Shown here: piece by piece, positions 34,374-44,381 of the stretch
Position numbering within the stretch: the stretch's first letter is position 1
How the letters are laid out: each line of letters begins with the position of its first letter
Source of the DNA: [Chlorobium] sp. 445
GTDB taxonomy: Bacteria; Bacteroidota; Chlorobiia; Chlorobiales; Thermochlorobacteraceae
Length of the DNA: 64,000 bases
Direction: 5' to 3'
Assembly (NCBI GenBank): GCA_002763895.1
Contig: NSLH01000009.1
Span: 1 to 64,000, forward strand
Notes under the pieces: model-generated
The model's input: the letters and a program-made list of their open reading frames with translations, nothing else
Database searches by the model: none
Told to the model about the DNA's origin: nothing
Position numbers and translations under genes: made by a program

Positions 34374-37300
34374 ATGTACCTTTCACGTTTAGAAGTTTTC
34401 GGCTTTAAGAGTTTTGCGCAGCGCGTCAGTTTGAAATTCGATAGCGGTCTGACCGCCATCGTCGGTCCAAACGGCTGTGGCAAAACCAACATTGTCGATG
34501 CAATTCGCTGGGTGCTTGGCGAGCAAAAAACTAGTGTCTTGCGCTCCGACAAAATGGAGAATGTGATTTTTAATGGTACAAAAACACGCAAGCCGCTAGG
34601 TATGTCAGAAGTCTCCATTACGATTGAAAACACGCGAAACATTTTGCCCACCGAGTACAGCGAAGTAACCATCACGCGTCGGCTCTACCGCAATGGCGAA
34701 AGTGAATATCTGCTCAACAAAGTGCCTTGTCGCCTTAAAGACATCACAGACCTTTTTACCGACACTGGCATGGGCAGCGATGCCTACTCGGTCATTGAGC
34801 TGAAGATGATTGAGCAGATTCTTTCTGAGAATGCTGATGAACGGCGCAAACTCTTTGAGGAAGCTGCAGGGGTTACCAAATACAAGCAGCGCCGAAAACA
34901 AACCTTCAAAAAGTTAGAGACAACCTCACAAGATTTAGCAAGGGTTCAAGACATTATTTTGGAAGTTGAAAAGAAAGTCGCTTCACTTGAGCGCCAAGCT
35001 AAGAAAGCCGAGCAAGCACGTCAGGCACGCGAGGAATTGCGCCAGCTTGAAATTGCTATTGCCGAGCGCGAACTTGCCCAGATTGCTCGACTAACCCAGC
35101 CGCTTGCCGAACGCCTTGCCAAAGAAGAGCAAGAAAAACTTGTCCTCAGCACTCAAATCGATACCCTTGATGCCGATATTCAAGCCAAATCGCTTGCTCT
35201 CATTGATCTTGAAAAAGCCCTGAGTGCAGCACAGAAAGACGCTAATCAAAAAACTGAACTGATTACTGCTACTGAAAAACAGATTCTCTCCAACGAAGAG
35301 CGGCAAAAATTGCTCTTGCAGACGCTCTCCCGCGCTGAAGCTGAACTTGAGAGCATTCGCACCAAACTCTCAGAACTTGGCACGCGAAAACTGTCGCTGC
35401 AAGAAGATTTGCGTCTTAAAGAGTTAGACTTGCGCAATCACCATGAAGCCTTCGAGCAATCGCGAGCCGCATTTGCTGTAGCCGAACAGGAACTGCGCGC
35501 ACAGCGCCAGTTGCTCGAGCAAAAACGCACATCAATTGCTGAGCTATCCAAGAAAATTAGTGCCCTGACGCTTGAACGCCAATCGCTGCACAATCGCATT
35601 GAAAATCTCGATGCACAGCGCACTCAAAGCCATACACGCCGAAACGACCTGGAAGAAAAAATCACAGAGCGATGCTCGCAAATAGAAACGCTCAAACTTG
35701 AACTTGAGCACGAACGCCAGGTGCTGAGCGCACGTCAAACCGCTCTCGCCGACGCTAAAGCACATCGCGCACAGCTGCAGGCTGAACTTGAACATGAGAA
35801 AGAACACTTACTGCGCCTTCGCACCGACCGTGATGCTAAACACACTCGTCTGACATTTCTGCAATCGCTTTTGGACAGTTATGAAGGCTTGCCCGAAGGC
35901 GTCAAGTTCTTAGACTTGGAACAAAACAAACGCTTTGGTCTGGGCAGTTTGGCTGACCTTGTCTCAATAGATGAGGAGTACAAACTTGCACTGGCTGCCG
36001 CTCTTGGCGAAGCGCAAAGCCTCTACATTTCGCCTACAACCGACGATGCGCTGCAAGCCATTAGCGCACTTAAAACTGCAGCTAAAGGCAAACTCACCTT
36101 TACAGTGTTAGATAGACTCTCAGCGCCTGCGTTGCCCGATTTTTCAAACATAAGCAATGTTACACGCCTTATTGACATGGTGCGTATTGCACCCGAACTT
36201 CGCCCTGTTTTGGAACTTCTGATTGGACATGTGATTGTCGCTCCTGACTTAGAGCGTGCTGTGCAACTTGGCAACAGCTATCTGCATCTTGAAGTTGTTA
36301 CACTCTCTGGTGAAAAATTCAGTGCCCGTGGGTTCATTCGTGGCGGAAGTGTCAAAGCGTCTGAAGGACTTCGCATTGGCAAACGCGAGGAAATGGAACG
36401 GCTGCTTATAGAAACTGAGGCACTTCAAGTGCAGATCCGCTCCACCGAACAGCGCATCAACGACTTGCAACGCGCCATTTCTGACATCACACTCTCCGAG
36501 CTTGAGCAAGAAATTCGCCGCTCTGAACAGAGACTGCTAGAACTTGAAAAACGGCTGTCGCAAGCTGATTTTGAGCGCACTTCGTTTGAGAAAGAAATTG
36601 TGGAACTGACCGAACGCGTAGCCCTGCTCGATAGCGAAAAAGAGCAACTTGCGCGTGCCTTAGCCTCGCTGCAACCCGAACTTGATACAATGGAATCGCA
36701 CCTTCAAGCCCTCAACCTTGAACTCAATGAGCATCTGCGCGTTATTGAACTTTCCGAACAACATGTTCAAACCCAAAATGCAGCGCTGCAAGAAAAAAAC
36801 TTGCAACTCAAAGAGTTTGAATTTGCTGTCGAGAAACTGCGCGCTGCAGTGCACAGCGTGGAAAATGAACAAAACGCCAGTATGCGTCAGCAACAAAAAT
36901 TGCTCACTGAAACTCAACAAAGTCAAGACGAGATTTTTCGGCTTCGCAGTGAACTTGACACAATGAACGACAATTTGCACCGACTTTACACTGAGCGCGA
37001 CGTGCTGCAGAACCGCTGCCACACTCTCGAGGGCGAAGTTTCCACGCTTAAAGGCGAACTTGCTCAAAGTGAATCCAAACTGCGCGACCTTTCACGCCAG
37101 CGCGAAGTGCTCTCACAACTCATTCTGGAATTTCAACAGCAACTCTCTCAACATTCGCTTCGCGCCGAACATATTCGCACAGTCATCAAAACTGAGTTCG
37201 ATGTAGAACTCACACAAAAAGAGTTTGCTGAAACTGATGACTTTCAGATGCACGCCGCACAAGAACGCGCCACACAGCTCAAACAAAAACTGCGCTCGCT

Positions 37301-37910
37301 CGGACTTGTCAACGAACTGGCACTTCAAGAGTACGAAGAAGAAAAAAAGCGTCTTGATTTTCTTGTCTCTCAGCGCGACGATCTGCTCAAAGCTGAAAGA
37401 CAATTGCACGACACCATCGCTGAAATCAATAAAACCGCCGCTGAACTCTTCAACACGACTTTTCAAGCGATTCGTCAAAACTTCATCAACATTTTCCGCG
37501 AACTCTTCAATGAAGGCGATGAGGCAGACCTGATCTTGGAAGATGCGCCCGACCCACTGGAAGCCAATATCGAGATTATCGCTAAACCAAAGGGCAAACG
37601 TCCACAGGCAATCACCTTACTTTCTGGCGGCGAAAAAACCTTGACCGCAACAGCTCTGCTCTTTGCGATTTATCTTGTCAAGCCCAGTCCGTTCTGCATT
37701 CTCGATGAAGTCGATGCCCCACTCGACGACGCCAACATCGACCGCTTTGTCAAACTGCTCCAAAAATTTGCAACGGATACACAGTTCATTATTGTTACAC
37801 ACAATAAGCGTACCATGGAAGCTGCGCGCACACTCTATGGCGTTACAATGGAAGAAGAAGGCGTCTCAAAACTTGTTGCCGTACGCTTTAATGATACGCA
37901 GACAACCTAA
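34374..37910 (+). CDS. smc: Chromosome segregation ATPase SMC
   Basis: 1178 residues, the normal SMC length. Walker A GPNGCGKTNIVDAIRWVLGE (about 32-51), two long coiled coils, a hinge at about 500-665 (YEGLPEGVKFL...RGFIRGGSV), the ABC signature LLSGGEKTLTATALL (about 1080) and Walker B FCILDEVDAPLDDAN (about 1106) are in order. It condenses and segregates DNA with ScpA and ScpB, which are not in this window. Many antisense open frames across it are shadows of the coiled-coil codons. Confidence 0.97.
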   Translation: MYLSRLEVFGFKSFAQRVSLKFDSGLTAIVGPNGCGKTNIVDAIRWVLGEQKTSVLRSDKMENVIFNGTKTRKPLGMSEVSITIENTRNILPTEYSEVTITRRLYRNGESEYLLNKVPCRLKDITDLFTDTGMGSDAYSVIELKMIEQILSENADERRKLFEEAAGVTKYKQRRKQTFKKLETTSQDLARVQDIILEVEKKVASLERQAKKAEQARQAREELRQLEIAIAERELAQIARLTQPLAERLAKEEQEKLVLSTQIDTLDADIQAKSLALIDLEKALSAAQKDANQKTELITATEKQILSNEERQKLLLQTLSRAEAELESIRTKLSELGTRKLSLQEDLRLKELDLRNHHEAFEQSRAAFAVAEQELRAQRQLLEQKRTSIAELSKKISALTLERQSLHNRIENLDAQRTQSHTRRNDLEEKITERCSQIETLKLELEHERQVLSARQTALADAKAHRAQLQAELEHEKEHLLRLRTDRDAKHTRLTFLQSLLDSYEGLPEGVKFLDLEQNKRFGLGSLADLVSIDEEYKLALAAALGEAQSLYISPTTDDALQAISALKTAAKGKLTFTVLDRLSAPALPDFSNISNVTRLIDMVRIAPELRPVLELLIGHVIVAPDLERAVQLGNSYLHLEVVTLSGEKFSARGFIRGGSVKASEGLRIGKREEMERLLIETEALQVQIRSTEQRINDLQRAISDITLSELEQEIRRSEQRLLELEKRLSQADFERTSFEKEIVELTERVALLDSEKEQLARALASLQPELDTMESHLQALNLELNEHLRVIELSEQHVQTQNAALQEKNLQLKEFEFAVEKLRAAVHSVENEQNASMRQQQKLLTETQQSQDEIFRLRSELDTMNDNLHRLYTERDVLQNRCHTLEGEVSTLKGELAQSESKLRDLSRQREVLSQLILEFQQQLSQHSLRAEHIRTVIKTEFDVELTQKEFAETDDFQMHAAQERATQLKQKLRSLGLVNELALQEYEEEKKRLDFLVSQRDDLLKAERQLHDTIAEINKTAAELFNTTFQAIRQNFINIFRELFNEGDEADLILEDAPDPLEANIEIIAKPKGKRPQAITLLSGGEKTLTATALLFAIYLVKPSPFCILDEVDAPLDDANIDRFVKLLQKFATDTQFIIVTHNKRTMEAARTLYGVTMEEEGVSKLVAVRFNDTQTT

Positions 37911-37927
37911 TTTTGGCTCACTGCCAC

Positions 37928-38611
37928 ATGCACAAACTTGTTTTGTTTGATATTGATGGCACTCTGCTCAAAGTAGAGGGCATTAGTCGCAATGCGCTAA
38001 TTGATTCACTCCGAAGTGTTTATGGTACTTCAGGTTCTGCACAGACACACGATTTTGCAGGCAAACTCGACAGCGTCATCATCTCTGAAGTGATGCGTGC
38101 TGCTGGACTAAGCGATGAAGACATCAAGCGCGGCTTTCAAGCTGTCAAACAAACTTACATTCGACTCTTCAAAGAACGCGTTACGCCTGCACATATTAAA
38201 ATGATGGTAGGTGTTGTTGAATTGCTCGAATGCCTGCAACGCTATGACGTTAGTCTTGGCTTGCTTACTGGTAACTTTGAGGAATCGGGACGGCACAAAG
38301 TCGCCTTGCAAAATCTCAATCACTACTTTCCTTTCGGTGCATTTGCCGATGATGCCGAGACACGCAACGCACTGCCGCCCATCGCCGTCGAGCGTGCATT
38401 TGCTTACACTGGCAAACGCTTCAAAGCTAAAGAAGTGGTCATCATTGGCGATACCCCGCATGATGTCAATTGTGCAAAAGTGCTCGACTCAAAAGCTATT
38501 GCTGTTGCCACTGGCTTCTACACCGAGTCGCAACTCCAAGCCTATTCACCCGATTATGTCTTTGCTAATCTTGCTGATACTGAAACCGTCTTAGACGCAA
38601 TCCTCTCGTAA
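37928..38611 (+). CDS. HAD-superfamily phosphatase
   Basis: 227 residues. Motif I LFDIDGTLL is canonical with both Asp residues; motif II G-L-L-T-G-N-F; the Lys-containing motif III and motif IV IIGDTPHDVNCAK follow. The helical cap between motifs I and II is of the phosphoglycolate-phosphatase type. ATG 37928 (MHKLVLFDIDG) is preferred. Its stop overlaps the aroA start (TAATG at 38609), so the two are translationally coupled; a link to shikimate synthesis is not otherwise shown. Confidence 0.85.
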   Translation: MHKLVLFDIDGTLLKVEGISRNALIDSLRSVYGTSGSAQTHDFAGKLDSVIISEVMRAAGLSDEDIKRGFQAVKQTYIRLFKERVTPAHIKMMVGVVELLECLQRYDVSLGLLTGNFEESGRHKVALQNLNHYFPFGAFADDAETRNALPPIAVERAFAYTGKRFKAKEVVIIGDTPHDVNCAKVLDSKAIAVATGFYTESQLQAYSPDYVFANLADTETVLDAILS

Positions 38612-39918
38612 TGACTTCTGAGAAACTGTTCGTACGTGGTACTCTTGAGACTCTACCGCCAGATAAATCTATTTCGCACCGCGCCGCACTGATTGCGGCA
38701 TTAGCCAAGGGTACATCGCGCCTTGAGAATTTCTCTGGTGGCTTGGATAATCAAACCACACTTAACGCCCTGCGCGCACTCGGCATTGCGTGTGAGCAAA
38801 CGCTTCATTCAGACGGGCGACGTGAGGTTGTCATACACGCGCAGGGGCTATGGAGTTTTAAGCCCTCGGCTGCACCGATTGACTGCCATAACTCTGGCTC
38901 CACCATGCGCATGCTCTCTGGGATTCTTGCCGCACAGCCTTTTTCTACAACACTTCTTGGCGATGCTTCGCTGATGAAACGCCCGATGCGTCGCATTGCA
39001 GAGCCGCTCTCCCAAATGGGCGCCAAAATTGAGCTTTCACCTGCGCACACCGCGCCAATTCACATTCAAGGCTCAACCGCCCTGCGTCCAATTTCCTATG
39101 CCTCGCCCATCGCTTCTGCGCAAGTGAAGTCTGCCATCATCTTCGCTGCACTGCACGCTGATGGCACAAGTGAAGTCATTGAACCTGCATGCTCTCGCAA
39201 TCACACGGAATTGATGCTTGGCTTAGAGAGTCAAACGCTGAGCGATGGACGCTACAAAGTCTATATTCGTGGCGCTCGAGAAATTGCAGCGCAAGATTTT
39301 GTCATTCCAGCAGACCCTTCTGCGGCTTGTTTTATCATCGCTTTTGCGCTGCTTGCGCGCCACTCCGACCTTGTTTTGAAAAACATTTGTCTGAATCCTA
39401 CACGCACGGCATACCTCGACCTGCTTCGTGCATCTGGTGCAGATTTGAGACTCGAAAATGTAAGACACTTCGGCGGCGAACGTCTTGGCGATATTGTGAT
39501 TTCAAATGCTGCACTTTCTTTGCCACTTATGCTTTCAGGACAGGCACTTGTCGCCAATGTCATTGATGAAATTCCCATGCTTGCCGTGCTTTCAGCGCTG
39601 GCAACAGAGCGATTTTCTCTTTCCGACGCTGCAGAACTTCGCACGAAAGAATCAGACCGTATTGCTGCACTTGTGCTCAATTTGCGCGCACTTGGTTTTA
39701 CTTGTGAGGAATACCCCGATGGCTTCTGCGTACATGGCCGTGAGCGCATTCCCACACGTCCTGTTCGCATCGAGACCTTTGGCGACCACCGCATCGCCAT
39801 GAGTTTTCACATTGCATCTTATTTTGCTGCCACCCCACTTGAACTCTCTGAGCAGGCTTCTATCGCAGTGTCCTTTCCAAACTTTTTCCAAATCCTTGAT
39901 GCTCTGACACGCATATAA
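38611..39918 (+). CDS. aroA: 3-phosphoshikimate 1-carboxyvinyltransferase AroA
   Basis: EPSP synthase, sixth step of the shikimate pathway, joining PEP and shikimate-3-phosphate. 435 residues. PDKSISHRAALIAALAKG (N-terminal substrate loop), NSGSTMRMLSGILA (PEP loop; the residue after N-S-G-S is Thr), KSAIIFAALHADG, LRTKESDRIAAL and FGDHRIAMSFHIA are conserved. Coupled to the upstream HAD gene. Confidence 0.95.
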   Translation: MTSEKLFVRGTLETLPPDKSISHRAALIAALAKGTSRLENFSGGLDNQTTLNALRALGIACEQTLHSDGRREVVIHAQGLWSFKPSAAPIDCHNSGSTMRMLSGILAAQPFSTTLLGDASLMKRPMRRIAEPLSQMGAKIELSPAHTAPIHIQGSTALRPISYASPIASAQVKSAIIFAALHADGTSEVIEPACSRNHTELMLGLESQTLSDGRYKVYIRGAREIAAQDFVIPADPSAACFIIAFALLARHSDLVLKNICLNPTRTAYLDLLRASGADLRLENVRHFGGERLGDIVISNAALSLPLMLSGQALVANVIDEIPMLAVLSALATERFSLSDAAELRTKESDRIAALVLNLRALGFTCEEYPDGFCVHGRERIPTRPVRIETFGDHRIAMSFHIASYFAATPLELSEQASIAVSFPNFFQILDALTRI

Positions 39919-39996
39919 AACTTTGTTTTGAACGAACACAGAAATGCTTTAGATTTCTACTGCTAAACTAAACCTGCATAAAACCTGCATTAGAGT

Positions 39997-40530
39997 ATGT
40001 TGTACAATCGTCTTATTCGCCTGATTGAAAATCACGCGGAATCCCTCACCAAATCTTGGATTCAAGAAGTCAAAACTAATGAAGCGACAAAAAGTTATCG
40101 CAACTTCTCGGATGCGTCGCTGCACGATTCCGTCTATAACATCTATAGCCGCTTAGGCTATTGGCTCAAAAAAGAGGAATCTACACTCGAAGACATTGCC
40201 GAGTATTTCGTCATGCTCGGTCGGGAGCGCGCCCAGCAAGGCTTCAAACTCAGTGAGGTGATTTATTCAATTATTCTTGCACGCGTTGAGCTTTGGAACT
40301 ATGTGAGCAATCAAGGCGTGTTTGAGGACAGTCTGGAACTGCAGCGTGCTTTAGAATTTTCTCAACGCATCAATTATTTCTACGACAAAGCCATTTACTT
40401 TTCAACCGTCGGCTTTGAAAACGTCAGTGAGGATGCCGCCTCAATGCAGCGAAAAGGCAATTTGTTTGAGGCTTTCTTTAGCGCCTTTCGAATTTCACCA
40501 ACTGCCGGTGTCACACAGCAAAAAGCTTAG
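39997..40530 (+). CDS. Stand-alone RsbRD-like N-terminal domain protein
   Basis: A 177-residue helical protein matching the RsbRD N-terminal (globin-like sensor) domain: R-L-I-R-L-I-E-N-H-A-E-S-L-T-K-S-W, GRERAQQGFKLSEVIYSIIL and F-Y-D-K-A-I-Y-F. In stressosome proteins this sensor is joined to a C-terminal STAS domain, which is absent here. It may be a free sensor or regulator. It is flanked by aroA (79 bp) and ppc (77 bp) and may be separately transcribed. Confidence 0.75.
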   Translation: MLYNRLIRLIENHAESLTKSWIQEVKTNEATKSYRNFSDASLHDSVYNIYSRLGYWLKKEESTLEDIAEYFVMLGRERAQQGFKLSEVIYSIILARVELWNYVSNQGVFEDSLELQRALEFSQRINYFYDKAIYFSTVGFENVSEDAASMQRKGNLFEAFFSAFRISPTAGVTQQKA

Positions 40531-40607
40531 ATAACCCAGATTTGCTACCCTGTAGGCGTTGTTTCTTTTTAGTGTTTTTGTGCTAAACATTAATTTCTGA
40601 CGTATCA

Positions 40608-43439
40608 ATGGAGAGCAGCGGTATCAAGGTATCTGTCCCACAAGAAGCACTTGCCTCAGCGGTAGATGAGTTCTTGCAGCGCGATGTTAAACTGCTTGGC
40701 AATCTTCTCGGGCAAACACTTGTTGAGCAAGAAAGTGCCTCGTTTTTAGAGTTAGAAGAAAAGGTGCGTTTGCTTTGCAAGGAGATTCGCCTTGAGAAGA
40801 AAGACAATCTGCGCACTGAGCTGATGCGCCTTTTAGAATCTCTCACGGTCGAAGAAGCAGGCAACTTGGTGCGTGCATTCGGTACATTTTTTCATCTCAC
40901 CAATGTGGCTGACCAAGTCCATCAAGCTCGTCGTGATACCGAAACACTCCGACAACTTGCTGACTCTGGTAAAGAACCTGTGCTTGAAGGTTCAATCTAC
41001 GAGGTCATCGAACGCTTCAAGCACAGTGGCATCAGTGCCGATGACCTTCAAGCCCTGCTCTCTAAGCTCTCAATTGAGCCCACACTGACCGCACACCCTA
41101 CTGAAGCCGCACGCCAAAGTGTACTGCTCAAACGCCGCAATATCGCTTCACTTTTGGAACGGCTCAGTCAACCTAATCTGACCCCCAATGAGCGCAATGA
41201 CACGATTGATGAACTTGCTGCTATTATCACCGCACTGTGGCAAACCGACAATGTGCGTGAAGGTAGCCTGACCGTCTTTGAAGAAGTGCGTAACCAACTT
41301 TACTACTTAGAAAACATCTTTTGGGATACTTTACCTAAACTTTATGCCGACCTTGAAAAGGCGCTATCCAAATTTTATCCCGATTATACTTTTCACATTC
41401 CGCCCTTTTTGCGTATCCGCTCTTGGACAGGTGGCGACCGTGATGGTCATCCATTTGTCACGCATGAGGTAACGCGCAATACGCTGCGCTTTCTTAAATC
41501 GGAAGTCCTAAAGAAATACATTGCCAGTATTGAAGCAGCCGTAATTGAACTAAGCAGTTCACTCAACCGTGTTCAAGTCTCCGCAGAATTGAAGTCCTCT
41601 ATTGCGCGCGATGAGCAGGCGTATGGACGCAACGCAATTGAAGCTGGTTGGGCTGGCAGAAACTTCAATGAGCCCTACCGCATTAAACTGCGCTATATCT
41701 CTTACAGGCTTTCTCAAACTCTCGCCTCTCTGGATGCTGAGCACATGCTGACAGGAGCGTATCACAGTGAGGAAGAATTTTTAGACGATTTGCGCGTTGT
41801 CGAGCGCAGCCTTATTGCAAACAAAGGTAAGCGCATTGCCGAGGCACAAGTGCGCAAACTGATTCGCCGTCTTGAAGTTTTCGGCTTTTCTTTCTTCATC
41901 CTTGACATTCGTCAACACAGCAGCAAGCACACTCAAGCACTCGATGAGATTGTCTCCAGCTTGCGCCTTTTGCCAAAGCGGTACTCAGAAATGAGCGAGA
42001 TGGAAAAACGCGCATGGCTCTCGCAAGAGATTCAAACGCGCCGTCCACTTGTGCCTTACAAACTTGGCTTTTCTGAAGAGACCAATGAAGTGATACGCAC
42101 GTTCCGTCAAATTCGCCGCTCGCTTGAATCTATTAGCCGCCGCGCAATTGATACTTACATCATCAGTATGACCGCAGAAGTTAGCCATGTCTTGGAAGTG
42201 ATGCTCTTTGCTAAAGAAGCTGCCTTAATTCGCCACACTGATAGCGATGAATTCCAAAGCGACCTGAATATCGTGCCGCTCTTTGAGACGATTAGCGACC
42301 TGCAACACGCCGATGACTTCATGCGCCAACTCTTTGAGATGCCAGTCTACCAAAAACAACTGCGCGCACGCAGTATGCTACAAGAAGTCATGATTGGCTA
42401 TTCAGACTCGAGTAAAGACGGTGGCTTGCTGGCTTCGAACTGGGAACTCTACAACGCCCAAATTCGCCTTAAAGCCTGCGCGGAACGCTACGGGGTTAAA
42501 CTCAAACTGTTCCATGGACGTGGTGGCACTGTTGGGCGTGGTGGTGGTGCACCTGTTCATCAAGCTATTCTAGCGCAACCTAAAGGCACCATCGATGGCA
42601 GAATTAAACTCACTGAGCAAGGCGAAATCATATCCTCTAAATACGCTACGCCCCACATTGCGACACGCAATTTGGAACTTACCACCACCGCGGTCATGAT
42701 TGCCTCCCTCGATGCCATGCATGAACCAGACCCTAAACCTGAGTGGCTGCATGTTATGTCAGAAATGTCCGCCGCCGCGTTTAAAGCCTACCGCGCCTTC
42801 GTCTATGACAATCCCCGCTTTGCAGAGTATTTCTATGAAGCCACACCAATTGAAATCATTAGCGAAATGAAAATTGGCTCTCGCCCCTCGCGCCGGCGTG
42901 GTGCAGGACGCATCGAAGATCTTCGTGCCATTCCTTGGGTCTTTGCTTGGACACAAAGCCGCGCAACTCTGCCCAGTTGGCTCAGCGTCAGCGATGGCTT
43001 CGACGCTGTACTTGCTAACGGAACACCCATGACCCTGCTTCAAGAAATGTATGAGGACTGGCGATTCTTCAGAACCCTGATTGATAGTATGCAAATGTCG
43101 CTTTCTAAGTGCGATATTCGCGTCGCAGAAGAATATTCCAAGCTCGTCAGCGATGCCGCTTTGGGCAGAGAAATTTTTCACGCTATTGAAACGCGCTTCT
43201 ACCACACGATTGATCTTATCTGCAAAATCACCTCTCAGCAAACGCTTTTAGAAAACAACCCTACACTTCGTCGCTCACTGCGCGCCCGTGAGCCCTACAT
43301 CGACCCACTGAGTTACATCCAAGTCATTGCCATGAAGAAATATCGCTCTTGCGACAACGAAGAGATGCGAAAAAAATTGCTTGCAGTTCTGCGTGATTCC
43401 GTCAATTCCGTTGCCGCAGGCATTCGCAATACAGGCTAA
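40608..43439 (+). CDS. ppc: Phosphoenolpyruvate carboxylase
   Basis: Carboxylates PEP to oxaloacetate, the anaplerotic CO2-fixing reaction. 943 residues. LTAHPTEAARQSVL (catalytic His), the WTGGDRDGHPFVTHEVTR segment, IGYSDSSKDGGLLASNW (catalytic Lys/Arg region), FHGRGGTVGRGGGAP and the invariant C-terminus AAGIRNTG are intact. Probably supplies C4 acids to the citric acid cycle, and complements the isocitrate dehydrogenase at 47.8 kb. Confidence 0.97.
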   Translation: MESSGIKVSVPQEALASAVDEFLQRDVKLLGNLLGQTLVEQESASFLELEEKVRLLCKEIRLEKKDNLRTELMRLLESLTVEEAGNLVRAFGTFFHLTNVADQVHQARRDTETLRQLADSGKEPVLEGSIYEVIERFKHSGISADDLQALLSKLSIEPTLTAHPTEAARQSVLLKRRNIASLLERLSQPNLTPNERNDTIDELAAIITALWQTDNVREGSLTVFEEVRNQLYYLENIFWDTLPKLYADLEKALSKFYPDYTFHIPPFLRIRSWTGGDRDGHPFVTHEVTRNTLRFLKSEVLKKYIASIEAAVIELSSSLNRVQVSAELKSSIARDEQAYGRNAIEAGWAGRNFNEPYRIKLRYISYRLSQTLASLDAEHMLTGAYHSEEEFLDDLRVVERSLIANKGKRIAEAQVRKLIRRLEVFGFSFFILDIRQHSSKHTQALDEIVSSLRLLPKRYSEMSEMEKRAWLSQEIQTRRPLVPYKLGFSEETNEVIRTFRQIRRSLESISRRAIDTYIISMTAEVSHVLEVMLFAKEAALIRHTDSDEFQSDLNIVPLFETISDLQHADDFMRQLFEMPVYQKQLRARSMLQEVMIGYSDSSKDGGLLASNWELYNAQIRLKACAERYGVKLKLFHGRGGTVGRGGGAPVHQAILAQPKGTIDGRIKLTEQGEIISSKYATPHIATRNLELTTTAVMIASLDAMHEPDPKPEWLHVMSEMSAAAFKAYRAFVYDNPRFAEYFYEATPIEIISEMKIGSRPSRRRGAGRIEDLRAIPWVFAWTQSRATLPSWLSVSDGFDAVLANGTPMTLLQEMYEDWRFFRTLIDSMQMSLSKCDIRVAEEYSKLVSDAALGREIFHAIETRFYHTIDLICKITSQQTLLENNPTLRRSLRAREPYIDPLSYIQVIAMKKYRSCDNEEMRKKLLAVLRDSVNSVAAGIRNTG

Positions 43440-43575
43440 TGGATTCTCATTCGGCTTGCTCACTACGCTCAAATCCATGCCGCGTCACAGTATGATATTG
43501 CTTTTAAGCGAAACTTTTGCACGTTAAGTTTTGTAAGAAGTAAAAAGCCCTTATGAACTTTTTCTTGGAGGTTGT

Positions 43576-44363
43576 ATGATGCGCGTGCCTTTGCTCTTCG
43601 TTTCCCTGCTTTTGATGAGCAGTCTTACAGGCTGTTATACCAAGTTTTTTGCTGACGACGATCCGCGTCTTTCTCGCAACATGCGTGCTCCTGAAACCCA
43701 AGTAGAAACCATAGAAGACTCAAATGGCGACCTAACCGTGATTATTCAAGAGTATCTTTCGCCACACATGCCTCTGCCTGCCTCACCCTTCTTAGGTGCT
43801 TGGGGCTACACACCATTCTGGTCTGATCCTTGGTTTGACCGGTTCTTTGTCTCTCCTTGGTCCTTTGCTGGTTTTGGCTGGTCATCACCATACTGGGCAT
43901 GGCATGGCGGCTGGGGCTGGTCATCACCATACTGGGCGTGGGGTTATCCTGTTGGACCTTGGCTTCAAGTTCCCGTTGTTATTGCACCTGCTACACCTGT
44001 TGCAGGCACGCCGCGTAACTTTGGTCGCATCCGCCACAGTTCAACTTTACCTAGTACAGTTGCACCCGCAGCTGTACCTGTTGCTTCTCCTCAAGGCAAT
44101 GCATCACGCTCATCTTCTGAATCGGCATCAGATAAGCGCAATGCAGTCCGACGCCCTGTAAGTCCGGGCTATTACACTTTGCCGTGGATAAATTCTGAAG
44201 GGACCTCATCAACACGACGTCCATCTTCTTCTTCAGTTCGCGCTCAACTGTCTCGAGCAGTTCAAGCCCTTCATCGGTGAGTTCACCAAGTCCTGGCAGT
44301 TCCTCGTCATCGCGCTCGGCTTCATCGAGTTCAGGGACGCGCAGCTCTGGCAGAAACCGCTAA
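43576..44363 (+). CDS. Ser-tailed lipoprotein 1 with Trp/Tyr-rich core (3' frameshift)
   Basis: Lipoprotein signal FVSLLLMSSLTGC (Cys20) after a GGAGG ribosome site. The core is Trp/Tyr/Gly-rich with a tandem 13-residue repeat, GWSSPYWAWHGGW (about 101-126). The open frame stops at 44280. With one base added near 44224-44235 (TCTTCTTCTTC) the frame becomes a long Ser-rich tail ending RSSGRNR at 44363. The next gene also ends in RSSGRIRE, which supports the corrected frame. No enzymatic family was recognised. Likely outer-membrane anchored, forming a unit with the next lipoprotein and the FadL-like porin. Confidence 0.65.
43876..43937 (+). repeat. Tandem 39-bp repeat inside lipoprotein 1
   Basis: GGCTGGTCATCACCATACTG followed by GGC occurs identically at 43876-43898 and 43915-43937, giving the duplicated peptide GWSSPYWAW. 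Recent duplication within the gene. Confidence 0.85.
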
Positions 44364-44381
44364 ACCTTGTGATACGAAGTT

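Noticed and set aside
34374-37910. Many long antisense open frames across smc, and similar ones across ppc, aroA and the FdhF-like gene
   Set aside because: They lie fully inside well-conserved genes, have no family features or ribosome sites, and reflect codon bias of the sense strand.
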